A program made the position numbers and the translations under genes. A stretch of 64,000 nucleotides of DNA from Parahoeflea olei. GTDB lineage: Bacteria > Pseudomonadota > Alphaproteobacteria > Rhizobiales > Rhizobiaceae. A model generated the notes under the pieces. The model was not told the origin of the DNA, did not search any database, and worked only from the letters and a program-made list of their open reading frames with translations. Position 1 is the stretch's first letter. Each line of letters starts with the position of its first letter. Location: the NCBI RefSeq assembly GCF_001703635.1, contig NZ_LQZT01000009.1, forward strand, positions 17,901-81,900. Reading direction: 5' to 3'. Of the stretch, positions 19,476 to 29,437 are shown in pieces.

Positions 19476-20840
19476 TTATACGCCAAGCGATTTCAATTTG
19501 CGATGCAGGGCCGAGCGTTCCATCCCGACAAATTCGGCGGTGCGCGAAATGTTGCCGCCGAACCGGTTGATCTGGGCGATCAGGTAATCGCGCTCGAACA
19601 GTTCGCGCGCCTCCCTGAGCGGCAGCGTCATGATGTGGTTCGACCCCGCCGCCGAGGTCTTGGGCAGCATGTCGGAGACGTCGTCGGGCAGCATGTCGGC
19701 GCTGATGACCGTGTCCGGCCCGTCCGAGCGCGCCAGAATCATCAGCCGTTCCATGTAGTTGCGCAATTGCCGGATATTGCCGGGCCAGGTGTGGGCCTGG
19801 ATCACCGCCAGTGCGTCCTCGCCGATCCGGCGGTTCTTGATGCCGGCCTGCTCGGCCACCTGGCGCATGAAGGTGTCGACCAGGAACGGAATGTCCTCGC
19901 GCCGCTCGGCGAGCGAGGGCACCTTGACCGGCACCACCGCAAGACGGTGGTAGAGATCCTCGCGGAACTCCCCCGCGGCGATCAGCTCTTCAAGGTTGCG
20001 CGCGGTCGAGGAGATGATGCGCACGTCGACCTTGACCCGCTTGGTGCCGCCCACGCGCTCGAACTGCTGGTCGACCAGAACCCGCAAGATCTTGTTCTGC
20101 GTGCCGCGCGGCATGTCGGCGACCTCGTCGAGATAGAGGATGCCGCCATGGGCTTCCTCCAGTGCGCCGACCTTGCGTTCGTGGCTGGCCGCGGTCTCGG
20201 TGCCGAACAGCGCCACTTCCATGCGCTCGGGGGTGATCGCAGCGGCATTGAGCACCACGAAGGGGCCGTTCGCGCGCGACGACTTGCGGTGAATGAGCCG
20301 TGCCACCAGTTCCTTGCCGGTGCCGGAGGGGCCCAGGATCATCACCCGGCTGTTGGTGGGCGCGATCTTGTCGATCGACTGCTTGAGCTGGGAGACCGCG
20401 ACCGAGGTGCCGATCAGCTCCACCGGATCGCCGGACCGCCGCTTGAGCTCGGTGACCTCGCGCTTGAGCTTGGAGGTTTCGATCGCCCGCGCGGCCACCA
20501 GCAGCAGCCGGTCGGCCTTGAACGGCTTTTCGATGAAGTCATAGGCGCCGCGCTTGATGGCCGACACCGCGGTCTCGATATTGCCGTGGCCGGAAATCAT
20601 CACCACCGGCAGTTCGGGATAGCGCGCCTTGATCTCGTCGAGCAGCGCCAGCCCGTCGAGCCTGCTGCCCTGCAGCCAGATGTCGAGAAAGATCAGCCGC
20701 GGCACCCGGTCCGAGATCGCCGCCAGCGCCGAGTCGCTGTCCGCCGCCATGCGGGTTTCGTGGCCCTCGTCTTCGAGAATGCCCGATACGATCTCCCGGA
20801 TATCGGCCTCGTCATCAACGACCAGAATGTCAGACGCCAT
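19476..20840 (-). CDS. ntrX: NtrX response regulator
   Basis: A 454-residue regulator with a receiver domain (phosphoacceptor D53 in LDIWLQG), an AAA+ domain with Walker A GPSGTGKE, and a Fis-type HTH at the C-terminus (GNISRTAEFVGMERSALHRKL). The sigma-54 contact loop GAFTGA of NtrC-type proteins is replaced by a degenerate sequence (FGTETAASHERKVGAL), as in other alphaproteobacterial NtrX proteins, so it may act with sigma-70 or as a repressor. It overlaps ntrY by 11 bases. Roles include nitrogen, redox and envelope control. Confidence 0.95.
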   Translation of the reverse strand: MASDILVVDDEADIREIVSGILEDEGHETRMAADSDSALAAISDRVPRLIFLDIWLQGSRLDGLALLDEIKARYPELPVVMISGHGNIETAVSAIKRGAYDFIEKPFKADRLLLVAARAIETSKLKREVTELKRRSGDPVELIGTSVAVSQLKQSIDKIAPTNSRVMILGPSGTGKELVARLIHRKSSRANGPFVVLNAAAITPERMEVALFGTETAASHERKVGALEEAHGGILYLDEVADMPRGTQNKILRVLVDQQFERVGGTKRVKVDVRIISSTARNLEELIAAGEFREDLYHRLAVVPVKVPSLAERREDIPFLVDTFMRQVAEQAGIKNRRIGEDALAVIQAHTWPGNIRQLRNYMERLMILARSDGPDTVISADMLPDDVSDMLPKTSAAGSNHIMTLPLREARELFERDYLIAQINRFGGNISRTAEFVGMERSALHRKLKSLGV

Positions 20841-23124
20841 GGGATGGCTCCTTTGCTTCTTCATCCGGCGCATGCGCCGACGCCTTTACAGGAAGGCGGA
20901 CTGTAATCATCGCACCCCTGCCCTTGTCGACCTCGGCGGGCGCATCGCGCAGCTGAATCGTGCCGCCGTGGTCGTCTATGATCTTCTTGACGATGGCGAG
21001 ACCGAGGCCGGTGCCCTTGTCGCGCATGGTCGTGTAGGGCTCGAGCAGCCGGTGCCGGTTTTCGGCCGGCAGCCCGCGGCCGTTGTCGATGATATCGACA
21101 ATATACTCCGCGCCGTCGGGCGAGCGTTGCGCCCGCACGATGATGGCCTTGCCGTCGCGCTCGTCGTCGGGCGCCACCGAATCGATCGCCTCGGTGGCGT
21201 TCTTGATCAGGTTGCCGAAGGCCTGGCCGAGCATGCGCGGGTCGAATTCACCCTCGAGCGGCTCCTCCGGCAATTCGCGCGTGAAGGTGATGTCGTTGCG
21301 GCTGACCTCGCGCAGGAACACGGCATCCTTGAGGATGTCGCGCAGGTCCGCCGGTGCCTTGGACGGCTTGGGCATGCGCGCGAAGGAGGAGAACTCATCG
21401 ACCATCCGGCCGATATCCTCGACCTGGCGGACGATCGTGTCCGTGCACTGGTCGAACACCGCCCGGTCGTCGTCGGGGATCTGCCGCCCGTAGCGGCGGC
21501 GGATGCGTTCGGCCGAGAGCTGGATCGGGGTCAGCGGGTTCTTGATCTCGTGGGCGATGCGCCGGGCGACGTCGGCCCAGGCGGTGGAGCGCTGCGCGAT
21601 CACCAGATCGGTGATGTCGTCGAGCGTGACCACGAACGAGGCCTGCTGGTCATGGGTTTCCTCGCGCGTGACCTTGACGTTGAGCGTGCGCTCCTTGCCA
21701 TGCCGGTGCACGATGATCTGGGCGCGGGCCTCGGCGGAGATGCGCATCGCCGCTTCCGCCATGACGGTTTCGAATTCCGGCGCGGCCTCCAGGAAGCTGT
21801 GACCGATCAGGTCGGTGTCGCTGTGGCCCAGGATTTCCAGCGCCGAGCGGTTGGCAATCGTCACGATGCCGCGGTGGTCGACGCCGACCACGCCGGCGGA
21901 GACGCCCGACAGCACGGCCTCGGTGAAGCGGCGCCGGTCGTCGATCTGGTCCTTGGCCGACAGGATCTGGTCGCGCTGGGTGCGGATCTGCACGATCATG
22001 TTGTTGAAGGTCTGGGCCAGCGAGCCGACATCGCCGTCGGAGGCATGGACCGGAACCGAGATGTCGAGATTGCCGCTGGCCACGTCGTCGGAGGCCCCGA
22101 TCAGCACCCGGATCGGCCGCACCAGCCGGTCGGCTACCGCGATCGCCGTCCAGATCGCCGACAACAGCACGATCAGCGCAAAGCCGAGATAGAGAATCCC
22201 GAAGGCCAGCTGCAAGGAGGTCCGGCCCTTTTCGAGCGTCTGGTACTCCTTGGTGGCCTCTTCCATCAGCCGCATCGACCGCATGACTTCCGGATCGACC
22301 ACGCGCACGGTGTAGAGCAGCGTGCCCGAGATCTGCTGCAGCGGGATCAGCGCGCCCACCAGGTTGGTCACGCCCGGCGGAATCAGCGCGGGCTGGCCCT
22401 TGACCGCGTCCTTGAGCGCCTCCTTCGGCACCGCCGGAAGCGGCCGCTCGGTCTTGATGTCGGCCTGCAGGATGACGCTGCCGTCCTCGCGCACCAGGAA
22501 GGCGCCGAGAAGCCCGCGACCGATCGCCTGGCGCGTCATGAACTGCTCGAAGCCGATGCGGTCGAGCGTGTAGAGCGAGCGCGCATTGTCGAGGTCGTTG
22601 GCCATCGACACCGTCTGCCCCTGCAGGAAACGCGCGTTTTCAAGCACATAGGCTTGCGCCACCGAGAGCGAGGAATTGACGATCGACTTGGTCCGGAGCG
22701 AGAACCAGCGGTCGAGCCCGACATCGAGCGTGATCGAGGCGACGATCGCCACCAGGATCGCGGGCAGGATCGCGACGATCGAGAACAGCGCCACGATGCG
22801 AATATGCAGCTTGGCCGCGGCCTTGCCCCGCCGCCGCGCCTTGAGCAGCGTCCGCAGCTCGAGAAGCACGAGCGTGACAAGCCCGATCACGAAAACCAGG
22901 TTGACCACCACCGCGCCGAGCACCACCTGGTCGACCGGCTCGATCGGCGTCAGGCCCAGCAGGATCGCAAACGACACCAGCGCGCTCAGGAACGCCGAGC
23001 CGACCAGCGCGATGCCCGGAAGCGTGAACAGGTTTCTCCGCTGCACCGCTTCCTGGCCCGCAACCGCCGTTTCGGTGCGGGCCTCTAGGCTGCCGACCGT
23101 CTGTGGCGCTGTCCGGATGGTCAT
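20830..23124 (-). CDS. ntrY: NtrY sensor histidine kinase
   Basis: A 764-residue membrane kinase: transmembrane segments near residues 37-57, 68-90, 108-133 and 305-330, a periplasmic domain between the third and fourth, HAMP about 330-385, PAS about 400-500, phosphoacceptor H525 ([10 protein letters not shown]), and an ATP-binding domain with NLIKNATEAI and GTGLGLAIVKK. It phosphorylates NtrX, encoded just downstream. A good sigma-54 promoter match (23192-23207), a sigma-70 -35 box and a CAA-N3-TTG palindrome lie upstream. Confidence 0.95.
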   Translation of the reverse strand: MTIRTAPQTVGSLEARTETAVAGQEAVQRRNLFTLPGIALVGSAFLSALVSFAILLGLTPIEPVDQVVLGAVVVNLVFVIGLVTLVLLELRTLLKARRRGKAAAKLHIRIVALFSIVAILPAILVAIVASITLDVGLDRWFSLRTKSIVNSSLSVAQAYVLENARFLQGQTVSMANDLDNARSLYTLDRIGFEQFMTRQAIGRGLLGAFLVREDGSVILQADIKTERPLPAVPKEALKDAVKGQPALIPPGVTNLVGALIPLQQISGTLLYTVRVVDPEVMRSMRLMEEATKEYQTLEKGRTSLQLAFGILYLGFALIVLLSAIWTAIAVADRLVRPIRVLIGASDDVASGNLDISVPVHASDGDVGSLAQTFNNMIVQIRTQRDQILSAKDQIDDRRRFTEAVLSGVSAGVVGVDHRGIVTIANRSALEILGHSDTDLIGHSFLEAAPEFETVMAEAAMRISAEARAQIIVHRHGKERTLNVKVTREETHDQQASFVVTLDDITDLVIAQRSTAWADVARRIAHEIKNPLTPIQLSAERIRRRYGRQIPDDDRAVFDQCTDTIVRQVEDIGRMVDEFSSFARMPKPSKAPADLRDILKDAVFLREVSRNDITFTRELPEEPLEGEFDPRMLGQAFGNLIKNATEAIDSVAPDDERDGKAIIVRAQRSPDGAEYIVDIIDNGRGLPAENRHRLLEPYTTMRDKGTGLGLAIVKKIIDDHGGTIQLRDAPAEVDKGRGAMITVRLPVKASAHAPDEEAKEPSHGV

Positions 23125-23155
23125 AGGCTCCCGTCGCTCCCGATTCGCCCGCTCT

Positions 23156-23164
23156 CAATCGTTG
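23156..23164. promoter_or_regulatory. CAA-N3-TTG palindrome, possible NtrX autoregulatory site
   Basis: CAATCGTTG lies about 32 bases before the ntrY start. Short CAA-N-TTG palindromes have been reported for NtrX in alphaproteobacteria (from memory). An overlapping GTTGC-N6-GCAAC repeat at 23161-23176 adds symmetry. Short sites are common by chance, so this is a weak call. Confidence 0.3.
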
Positions 23165-23191
23165 CGAACAAGCAACACAATGTGGCGAAAA

Positions 23192-23207
23192 TGCAACGTA
23201 CGAGCCA
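23192..23207 (-). promoter_or_regulatory. sigma-54 promoter match upstream of ntrYX
   Basis: On the minus strand TGGCTCG-TACG-TTGCA differs from the consensus TGGCACG-N4-TTGCW at one base, with exact GG-N10-GC spacing. Transcription would start about 57 bases before ntrY. A sigma-70 -35 box TTGACA lies just upstream at 23212-23217, so two promoters may overlap. This would place ntrYX under RpoN and perhaps NtrC. Confidence 0.55.
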
Positions 23208-23242
23208 AGCCTGTCAAGCGGCGCGCCGACAGGCGCCCGGGC

Positions 23243-24694
23243 TCAGGCGAGCCGGGGCGAACGGTAGACAGTGACGCCGAGCTCGCGGATCTTCTTGCGC
23301 AAGGTGTTGCGGTTGAGCCCGAGCAGGTCGGCCGCCTTGATCTGGTTGCCGCGGGTCGCGGTCAAGGCCGCCAGGATGAGCGGATACTCGACCTCTTCGA
23401 GCACCCGCTGGTAAAGGCCCGAAGGAGGAAGCTCGTCGCCGAACCCGGCGAAATACCGCCGCATGTTCTCCTCGACCGACTGGGCGATGGTGGTCGGGCC
23501 GATCTGCGCGGCAGCATGGGTCGAGGCCGGTTCGGGCGATTCGATCCTGAGTTCGTTGTCGATGATCTCGCGCGTGATCACGTCCTGCGGATAGAGCGCC
23601 ATCACCCGGCGCACCACGTTTTCGAGTTCACGCACATTGCCCGGCCAGCCGTAGCCCTTGAGAAGGTCGAGCGCCTCGCCGTCGAACCGCTTGGCATCGA
23701 GCCCCTCGCCCACCGCCTGGCGCACGAAATGGCGCACCAGGTCGGGCACGTCCTCGGCGCGATCCCTGAGCGCGGGCAACCGGAGTGGCACGACATTGAG
23801 CCGGTAGAACAGATCCTCGCGGAACAGGCCCTGATTGATCAGGATTTTCAGGTCCTTGTTGGTGGCCGCGACGATGCGCACATCGGTCTTGATCGGGGTG
23901 CGGCCGCCGACGGTGGTGTATTCGCCCTGCTGGAGCACGCGCAAAAGCCGGGTCTGCGCATCCATCGGCATGTCGCCGATCTCGTCGAGAAACAGCGTGC
24001 CGCCCTCGGCCTGCTCGAACCGCCCTGTGGAGCGGTTCTGCGCGCCGGTAAAAGCGCCCTTCTCGTGCCCGAACAATTCGGATTCGATCAGGTCGCGGGG
24101 AATCGCCGCCATGTTGATCGCCACGAACGGGCCGTTGCGGCGCTTGCCGTAGTCGTGCAGCGCCCGCGCCACCAGTTCCTTGCCGGTGCCCGACTCGCCG
24201 GTGATCATCAGCGTGAGATCGGTCTGCATCAGCCGGGCGAGCACCCGGTAGATCTCCTGCATCGCGTGCGAGCGGCCCACCAGCGGCATGCCTTCGCTCG
24301 CCTCCTCGGGCTGCACGGCAAGCTTGCGCGGTTCCGAGAGCGCGCGGCCGATGGTGCCGATCAGCTCGGTCAGGTCGAAGGGTTTCGGGAGATAGTCATA
24401 GGCGCCGCATTCCGAGGCCTTGATGGCGGTCATGAAGGTGTTTTGCGCGCTCATCACCAGAACAGGAAGGTCCGGCCGGGCCCGCCGGATGCGCGGCAGC
24501 AGGTCGAAGGCGTTCTCGTCGGGCATCACCACGTCGGTAACCACCAGGTCGCCGTCGCCGGCCGAAACCCAGCGCCACAGCGTGGCCGCGTTCGAGGTGA
24601 TGCGGACCTCGTAGCCGGCGCGGCTGAGCGCCTGGTTGAGGACCGTGCGGATCGCCGCGTCATCGTCGGCGACAAGTATCGTGGCTTTACCCAT
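23243..24694 (-). CDS. ntrC: NtrC nitrogen regulator, sigma-54 activator
   Basis: A 483-residue response regulator: receiver with D54 (VVTDVVMP), AAA+ domain with Walker A GESGTGKE (166-173) and the intact sigma-54 loop GAFTGA (213-218), and a Fis-type HTH ([20 protein letters not shown]). It activates RpoN-dependent nitrogen genes when phosphorylated by NtrB. It starts 4 bases after ntrB. Start at 24694 gives the usual [12 protein letters not shown]. Confidence 0.97.
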   Translation of the reverse strand: MGKATILVADDDAAIRTVLNQALSRAGYEVRITSNAATLWRWVSAGDGDLVVTDVVMPDENAFDLLPRIRRARPDLPVLVMSAQNTFMTAIKASECGAYDYLPKPFDLTELIGTIGRALSEPRKLAVQPEEASEGMPLVGRSHAMQEIYRVLARLMQTDLTLMITGESGTGKELVARALHDYGKRRNGPFVAINMAAIPRDLIESELFGHEKGAFTGAQNRSTGRFEQAEGGTLFLDEIGDMPMDAQTRLLRVLQQGEYTTVGGRTPIKTDVRIVAATNKDLKILINQGLFREDLFYRLNVVPLRLPALRDRAEDVPDLVRHFVRQAVGEGLDAKRFDGEALDLLKGYGWPGNVRELENVVRRVMALYPQDVITREIIDNELRIESPEPASTHAAAQIGPTTIAQSVEENMRRYFAGFGDELPPSGLYQRVLEEVEYPLILAALTATRGNQIKAADLLGLNRNTLRKKIRELGVTVYRSPRLA

Positions 24695-24698
24695 CTTC

Positions 24699-25862
24699 TC
24701 AGTCCTTCTGGCCGGGTGCAGCATCCCTGATTGCGGGCGCGGGCTTGATCGGTCCGCCATCGGGCGAGACCGGCATCAAGATCCGGAATATGGTCTTGCG
24801 GCTCTGGCTGTCGCATTCGACGATGCCGCCATGGCCGCCGACGATCTTGGCGACCAGGGCGAGGCCGAGGCCCGAGCCGTTGATCTTGGTGGTGATGAAC
24901 GGATCGAACAGGTGCTGGGCCAGATCCGGCGGAACGCCCGGACCATTGTCCTGCACGCAGAATTCGAGCGGAAGCGACACCTTCTCGCGCGTGCCGGCCA
25001 CCGACAGGCGGATGCCCGGACGGTAGGCCGTGGTCAGCACGATTTCGCCGTTCGGGTCGTCGCCGATCGCCTCGGCGGCGTTCTTGACGAGGTTCAGGAA
25101 CACCTGCACCAGCTGGTCGCGGTTGGCGTAGACGGCGGGCAGCGACGGGTCATAGAGTTCGACGAACTTGATCCGCCGCGCGAACCCGGCCTTGGCCACC
25201 GCCTTGACGTGGTCGAGCACCGAATGGATGTTGATCGGCACCCGGTCCACCGGACGTTCGTCGGAAAAGATCTCCATCCGGTCGACCAGCGAGACGATGC
25301 GGTCGGTCTCGTCGCGGATCAGCCGGGTTAGCGCCCTGTCCTCGTCACCCACCGACATTTCCAGAAGCTGGGCCGCGCCGCGAATGCCCGACAGCGGGTT
25401 CTTGATTTCATGGGCGAGCATCGAGGCGAGCCCGGTGACCGAGCGGGCGGCGGCGCGATGGGTCAGTTGCCGGTCGATCTTGTCGGCCATCGACCGCTCC
25501 TGGAACACCACCACGACATTGTCGGGCAGGCCCGCCACCGGCGCCACATAAAGATCGACCAGCTTGTCATTGCCCAGGCGCGGCGAACTCAGGTCCACGC
25601 GGTATTCGTTGACCGCCGCGCGGCGGTCGCGCACCTGCTCGATCAGTTCGAGCAGCGGGCTGCCGAAGGGAATGAAGGTCTCGAGCTTGTGCCGGCCGAG
25701 ATGGGCGGCGCTGGCGGCGAAAAACGATTCCGCCTCCCAGTTGGCGAAACACACCACTCCCTCGCCATTGACCATGATCACCGGGTGCTGGATGGCGTTT
25801 AGCACCATGCCTGCGGTTGCGGTTTCGGCGCCAGTGGCCGGGTCGCGGGTCTTGTCGCTCAC
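24699..25862 (-). CDS. ntrB: NtrB nitrogen sensor kinase
   Basis: A 387-residue soluble kinase with an N-terminal PAS domain (residues about 15-120), phosphoacceptor H151 in [11 protein letters not shown] and an ATPase domain with [19 protein letters not shown] and [12 protein letters not shown]. It phosphorylates or dephosphorylates NtrC under PII control. The GTG at 25862 overlaps the dusB stop as GTGA, typical translational coupling; the frame remains open inside dusB but that part is low complexity. Confidence 0.95.
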   Translation of the reverse strand: MSDKTRDPATGAETATAGMVLNAIQHPVIMVNGEGVVCFANWEAESFFAASAAHLGRHKLETFIPFGSPLLELIEQVRDRRAAVNEYRVDLSSPRLGNDKLVDLYVAPVAGLPDNVVVVFQERSMADKIDRQLTHRAAARSVTGLASMLAHEIKNPLSGIRGAAQLLEMSVGDEDRALTRLIRDETDRIVSLVDRMEIFSDERPVDRVPINIHSVLDHVKAVAKAGFARRIKFVELYDPSLPAVYANRDQLVQVFLNLVKNAAEAIGDDPNGEIVLTTAYRPGIRLSVAGTREKVSLPLEFCVQDNGPGVPPDLAQHLFDPFITTKINGSGLGLALVAKIVGGHGGIVECDSQSRKTIFRILMPVSPDGGPIKPAPAIRDAAPGQKD

Positions 25863-26875
25863 GCGGCACTCTCCATCAAATCGGCCGGCGCACCGGCCTC
25901 GCCAAGCGCTTCGGCGAACAGCCGCGCGACCTCCTCGGCCTTGCGCGAGGTCATCATCGCCGCCTTCAGCGGGGCCGGCGTCAGCGGCGCGAGCGTGTCG
26001 AGATACCAACCGATATGCTTGCGCGCATGGCGGACGCCGACATCTTCGCCGTAATGGGAAATCATCATCCGGTAATGCGCGAGCGCGACCGCCGCCCGCG
26101 CGCTCCCCGGTGCAGGCACGCTGTCGGCGCCGGCCAGTTCGCCGCAGATCCAGGGCTGGCCGCGCGAGGCGCGCCCTACCATCACCGCATCGGCGCCCGA
26201 GCGCCGCAGGCATTCGCCGATGGCCGCGCGCGAAACGATGTCGCCATTGGCAATCAGCGGCACGTCGACGGCCTCGCGAACACGCGCGATCGCGTCCCAG
26301 TCGGCCGTGCCCTCGTAAAACTGCATGCGGGTGCGGCCATGCACGGTGATCATTTGCACGCCTGCGGCCTCGGCGCGGGCGGCGATCAGCGCGGCGTTGT
26401 GGTTTTCATCGTCCCAGCCGAGCCGCATCTTCAGCGTCACCGGGACGGACACTGCCTTTACGGTCGCCTCGATCAGCGACAGCGCGTGATCGGGATCGCG
26501 CATCAGCGCCGAGCCGGAATAGCCGCCGGTCACCTTCTTGGCCGGACAACCCATGTTGATGTCGATCATCGCCGCGCCTTCGGCTTCGGCGATTCGGGCC
26601 GCTTCGCCCATCCACCAGGCCTCTCGGCCGGCAATCTGCACCACATGCGGGTCGATTCCGTCGCCGCGCAGCCGTACTTTCGATTCGGAGCGCTGCGTCA
26701 CAAGTTCGCGGCTCGCCACCATCTCGGTGAACACCAGTCCGGCGCCAAAGCGCCAGGCAAGCTGCCGAAACGGCAAGTCGGAGATTCCGGACAAAGGCGC
26801 CAGGAACACCCGGTTGCGCGCCGTGACAGGACCGATCCGGAGCGGCTGACTGAGAATGGCGTCGATCTTTTGCAT
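25859..26875 (-). CDS. dusB: tRNA-dihydrouridine synthase DusB (NifR3)
   Basis: A 338-residue FMN enzyme with the Dus catalytic cysteine C110 in [10 protein letters not shown], the FMN-binding start [12 protein letters not shown] and [11 protein letters not shown]. It reduces uridine to dihydrouridine in tRNA D-loops. It leads the dusB-ntrB-ntrC operon, an arrangement conserved in alphaproteobacteria where it was first called nifR3. A possible sigma-54 promoter lies at 26918-26933. Confidence 0.95.
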   Translation of the reverse strand: MQKIDAILSQPLRIGPVTARNRVFLAPLSGISDLPFRQLAWRFGAGLVFTEMVASRELVTQRSESKVRLRGDGIDPHVVQIAGREAWWMGEAARIAEAEGAAMIDINMGCPAKKVTGGYSGSALMRDPDHALSLIEATVKAVSVPVTLKMRLGWDDENHNAALIAARAEAAGVQMITVHGRTRMQFYEGTADWDAIARVREAVDVPLIANGDIVSRAAIGECLRRSGADAVMVGRASRGQPWICGELAGADSVPAPGSARAAVALAHYRMMISHYGEDVGVRHARKHIGWYLDTLAPLTPAPLKAAMMTSRKAEEVARLFAEALGEAGAPADLMESAA

Positions 26876-26917
26876 GCGTATGGAGCAACTTTCCTAGCTG
26901 CACTTTTTTTAGACAAT

Positions 26918-26933
26918 AGCAGTGGAATTGCCA
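26918..26933 (-). promoter_or_regulatory. weak sigma-54 promoter match upstream of dusB-ntrBC
   Basis: On the minus strand TGGCAAT-TCCA-CTGCT keeps the essential GG and GC with 10-base spacing but has three other mismatches to TGGCACG-N4-TTGCW. It would place the start about 33 bases before dusB. The region 26876-27036 also has to hold the ispDF promoter. Confidence 0.3.
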
Positions 26934-27036
26934 AGCGGTAATCGCGGCTTTGCCGAGAAAAATGCAAAAGAGCTTTTTTCCGGGCGACGCAAGTTCTAAA
27001 CACTTGCCGAGTTGGGGTTGCGGGATCGAAACGGAC

Positions 27037-28239
27037 ATGAGCGCTGCACAAAAATTCGGCCTGGTGGTCGTCGCCGCGGGCCGCGGGGAACGGGCGGGCT
27101 CGCCCCAGGACGGGCCCAAGCAGTACCGCCCGATCGGCGGCCAGGCGGTGATCGCCCACACGCTCAAGACCTTTCTCGCCCATCCCGATCTCGGCGAGGT
27201 TGTGGTGGTGATCCACAAGGACGACGCGGACCTGTTCGCCGCGGCCACGGCCGGCATCGCCGATGCCGCGCGGCTGCGCACGGTGGTCGGCGGCGCCACG
27301 CGACAGGCCTCCGTCTGCGCCGGGCTTCAGGCGCTCTCCGCCGCGGCGCCGCGGCATGTGCTGATTCACGATGCGGTTCGCCCCTTCGTCAGCCGCGCGA
27401 TCATCGATGGCGTGCTCGAAACCCTGCGCACGGGCAATGCCGCAGCCCTGCCCGCGGTCGCCGTGGCCGACACCCTCAAGCGCGGCGACGCGAAAGGCGA
27501 CGTCGACGGCACGGTGTCGCGCGCCGGCCTGTTCGCGGCCCAGACCCCGCAAGGCTTCGACTACGCCATTATCGCCGATGGCCATGCGAGGGCGGCCGCA
27601 GAGACGCAAACCGAATTCACCGATGACTGCGCCATTGCCGAATGGGCCGGTGTGGCCGTGCGGCTCAGTCGCGGACACCCCTCCAATGTCAAACTCACCA
27701 CAGCCGAGGATATCGCCATGGCCAATGAAAAACTGATGCCTTCGGGCCTGCCCGATGTGCGCACCGGAAACGGCTATGACGTGCATCGCCTGGTGCCGGG
27801 CACGTCGGTTACGCTGTGCGGGGTCGAGATCCCCCACGACCAGCGGCTCGACGGCCATTCGGACGCCGATGTCGGCCTGCATGCGCTCACCGATGCGCTG
27901 CTCGCCACCTGCGCCGCCGGCGACATCGGCGACCACTTCCCGCCCTCCGACCCGCAATGGCGCGGTGCCGCCTCCGACCAGTTCCTGGCGCATGCGGCGG
28001 GCATCGTCCGCGAGGCCGGCGGCGTGATCATGAATGCCGATGTCACGCTGATTGCCGAAGCGCCGAAGATCGGCCCGCATCGCGAGGCGATGCGCGCCTC
28101 GCTGGCACGGACGCTGGGCATCGCCATTGAGCGCTGCTCGGTCAAGGCCACGACCAACGAGACGATCGGCTTTGCCGGGCGCCGCGAGGGCATCGCCGCC
28201 ATCGCCACCGCCACGGTGGTCTATGGAGCCGGCCGGTGA
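27037..28239 (+). CDS. ispDF: IspDF, bifunctional MEP pathway enzyme
   Basis: A 400-residue fusion. Residues 1-225 are IspD (2-C-methyl-D-erythritol 4-phosphate cytidylyltransferase) with [12 protein letters not shown] and PKQYRPI; residues about 240-400 are IspF (2,4-cyclodiphosphate synthase) with [25 protein letters not shown] and [11 protein letters not shown]. These two non-consecutive steps of isoprenoid precursor synthesis are often fused in alphaproteobacteria. Start at 27037 matches the family; an upstream extension is unlike IspD. It overlaps cinA by four bases. Confidence 0.96.
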   Translation: MSAAQKFGLVVVAAGRGERAGSPQDGPKQYRPIGGQAVIAHTLKTFLAHPDLGEVVVVIHKDDADLFAAATAGIADAARLRTVVGGATRQASVCAGLQALSAAAPRHVLIHDAVRPFVSRAIIDGVLETLRTGNAAALPAVAVADTLKRGDAKGDVDGTVSRAGLFAAQTPQGFDYAIIADGHARAAAETQTEFTDDCAIAEWAGVAVRLSRGHPSNVKLTTAEDIAMANEKLMPSGLPDVRTGNGYDVHRLVPGTSVTLCGVEIPHDQRLDGHSDADVGLHALTDALLATCAAGDIGDHFPPSDPQWRGAASDQFLAHAAGIVREAGGVIMNADVTLIAEAPKIGPHREAMRASLARTLGIAIERCSVKATTNETIGFAGRREGIAAIATATVVYGAGR

Positions 28240-28757
28240 GCGCGGCGGCAGACCTCGCTGCGATCAAGGCCGACTGCCGCCGTCTGGCGGAGCGGATCGT
28301 CAGCGACTTTCCGGCCCTCGGCACGGTGGTGGCCACCGCGGAATCCTGCACCGGCGGCCTGATTGCCGCCGCCATCACCGATGTGGGCGGATCCTCGGCG
28401 GTGTTCGACCGCGGTTTCGTGACCTATTCCAATCAGGCCAAGCAGGACATGCTCGGCGTCAAGCCGGCGACGCTTGCCAGCTTCGGTGCGGTCTCGGCAG
28501 AGGTTGCGGCCGAAATGGCGCTCGGCGCCTGGAAGCATTCGGATGCCGACCTGACGGTGGCCGTCACCGGCGTGGCCGGCCCCGGCGGCGGCTCACCTGA
28601 CAAGCCCGTGGGCCTGGTCTGGATGGGGCTGTCGGGGCCCGGCGTCTCCGATGTCGTGGAACTGCGCTGGGACCCGTCCTGGAGCCGGGACGCGATCCGG
28701 GCGGCGACGGTGCGTGCGGCACTTGAGGCGCTGATCGCCCGCGCCGGCCTGGCCTGA
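28236..28757 (+). CDS. CinA C-terminal domain protein, NMN amidohydrolase (PncC type)
   Basis: A 173-residue protein equal to the C-terminal domain of Cin[30 protein letters not shown] and [20 protein letters not shown]. Members hydrolyse nicotinamide mononucleotide to nicotinate mononucleotide in the pyridine nucleotide cycle. The GTG start overlaps the ispDF stop (GTGA), so they are coupled. The stop region forms a 14-base palindrome with the end of the convergent START-domain gene. Confidence 0.92.
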   Translation: MSAAADLAAIKADCRRLAERIVSDFPALGTVVATAESCTGGLIAAAITDVGGSSAVFDRGFVTYSNQAKQDMLGVKPATLASFGAVSAEVAAEMALGAWKHSDADLTVAVTGVAGPGGGSPDKPVGLVWMGLSGPGVSDVVELRWDPSWSRDAIRAATVRAALEALIARAGLA

Positions 28758-28761
28758 CCGG

Positions 28762-29223
28762 TCAGGACACCGCGGCGTCGCCGTAGACCACCTGCGCGCG
28801 CTTTTCGAAGGCTTCCGAAAACATGCGGAACGCCCGGTCGAACATCGACCCCATCAGCATGCCGAGCATCCGGCTCTTGAACTCGTAGTCGATGTAGAAG
28901 CCGACCTCGCAGCCATGCGCGCCATGCGGCTTGAAGGTCCATTTGTTGTCGAGATACTTGAACGGCCCCTCGAAGAACTTGACGTCGATTTCGAGGTCGT
29001 CGGGCTTGAGCAGATCCTGCGTGGCGAAGGTCTCGCGAATGGCCTTGTAGCCCACCGTCATTTCGCAGATCAGCAGGGTCTTGCCGTCGCGCTCCTTGAT
29101 GTCGCGGATGCTGATCGCCTCGCACAACGGCAGGAATTCCGGATAGCGTTCGACATCGGCGACGAGATCGAACATCTGGCGCGGCGAATGCGGAACGATG
29201 CGTGAGGTCTGAAAGGACGGCAT
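28762..29223 (-). CDS. Coq10/RatA-type START domain protein
   Basis: A 153-residue protein of the polyketide cyclase/START family: MPSFQTSRIVPHSPRQMF then VADVERYPEFLPLCEA, the hallmark of Coq10/RatA proteins. These bind ubiquinone or related hydrophobic ligands and support respiratory chain function; the E. coli relative was described as a toxin, but that label is not warranted here. The gene usually lies beside lipA and cinA in Hyphomicrobiales. Start at 29223 is preferred over an ATG 18 bases upstream. Confidence 0.9.
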   Translation of the reverse strand: MPSFQTSRIVPHSPRQMFDLVADVERYPEFLPLCEAISIRDIKERDGKTLLICEMTVGYKAIRETFATQDLLKPDDLEIDVKFFEGPFKYLDNKWTFKPHGAHGCEVGFYIDYEFKSRMLGMLMGSMFDRAFRMFSEAFEKRAQVVYGDAAVS

Positions 29224-29437
29224 GATTCTGAAGGTGGACATAGTCGCCGCCAAACTCAAGCCCGTATCGGACAAGAGGAACCATTTTTCGCAGCCGACCC
29301 CCGCCCTGTGCCGAAATCGGACACCGCCCGTGCCGCCGGCGCGCTTGCCCGAAACCATTCAGTAATTCGAATGTGCGTATTTTGTAAACGTACCTCCGCT
29401 CCCAGCCGGCGAGCCGGCCGTCATGCAAAGGTAGGAT

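Noticed and set aside
20629..23088. Long open frame opposite ntrY (about 800 codons)
   Set aside because: Same antisense effect; charged low-complexity translation, no ribosome site, and NtrY motifs are complete on the other strand.
28762..29223. Toxin of a toxin-antitoxin pair (RatA)
   Set aside because: There is no partner gene (RatB) and the protein fits the Coq10-like lipid-binding group in its usual alphaproteobacterial location.
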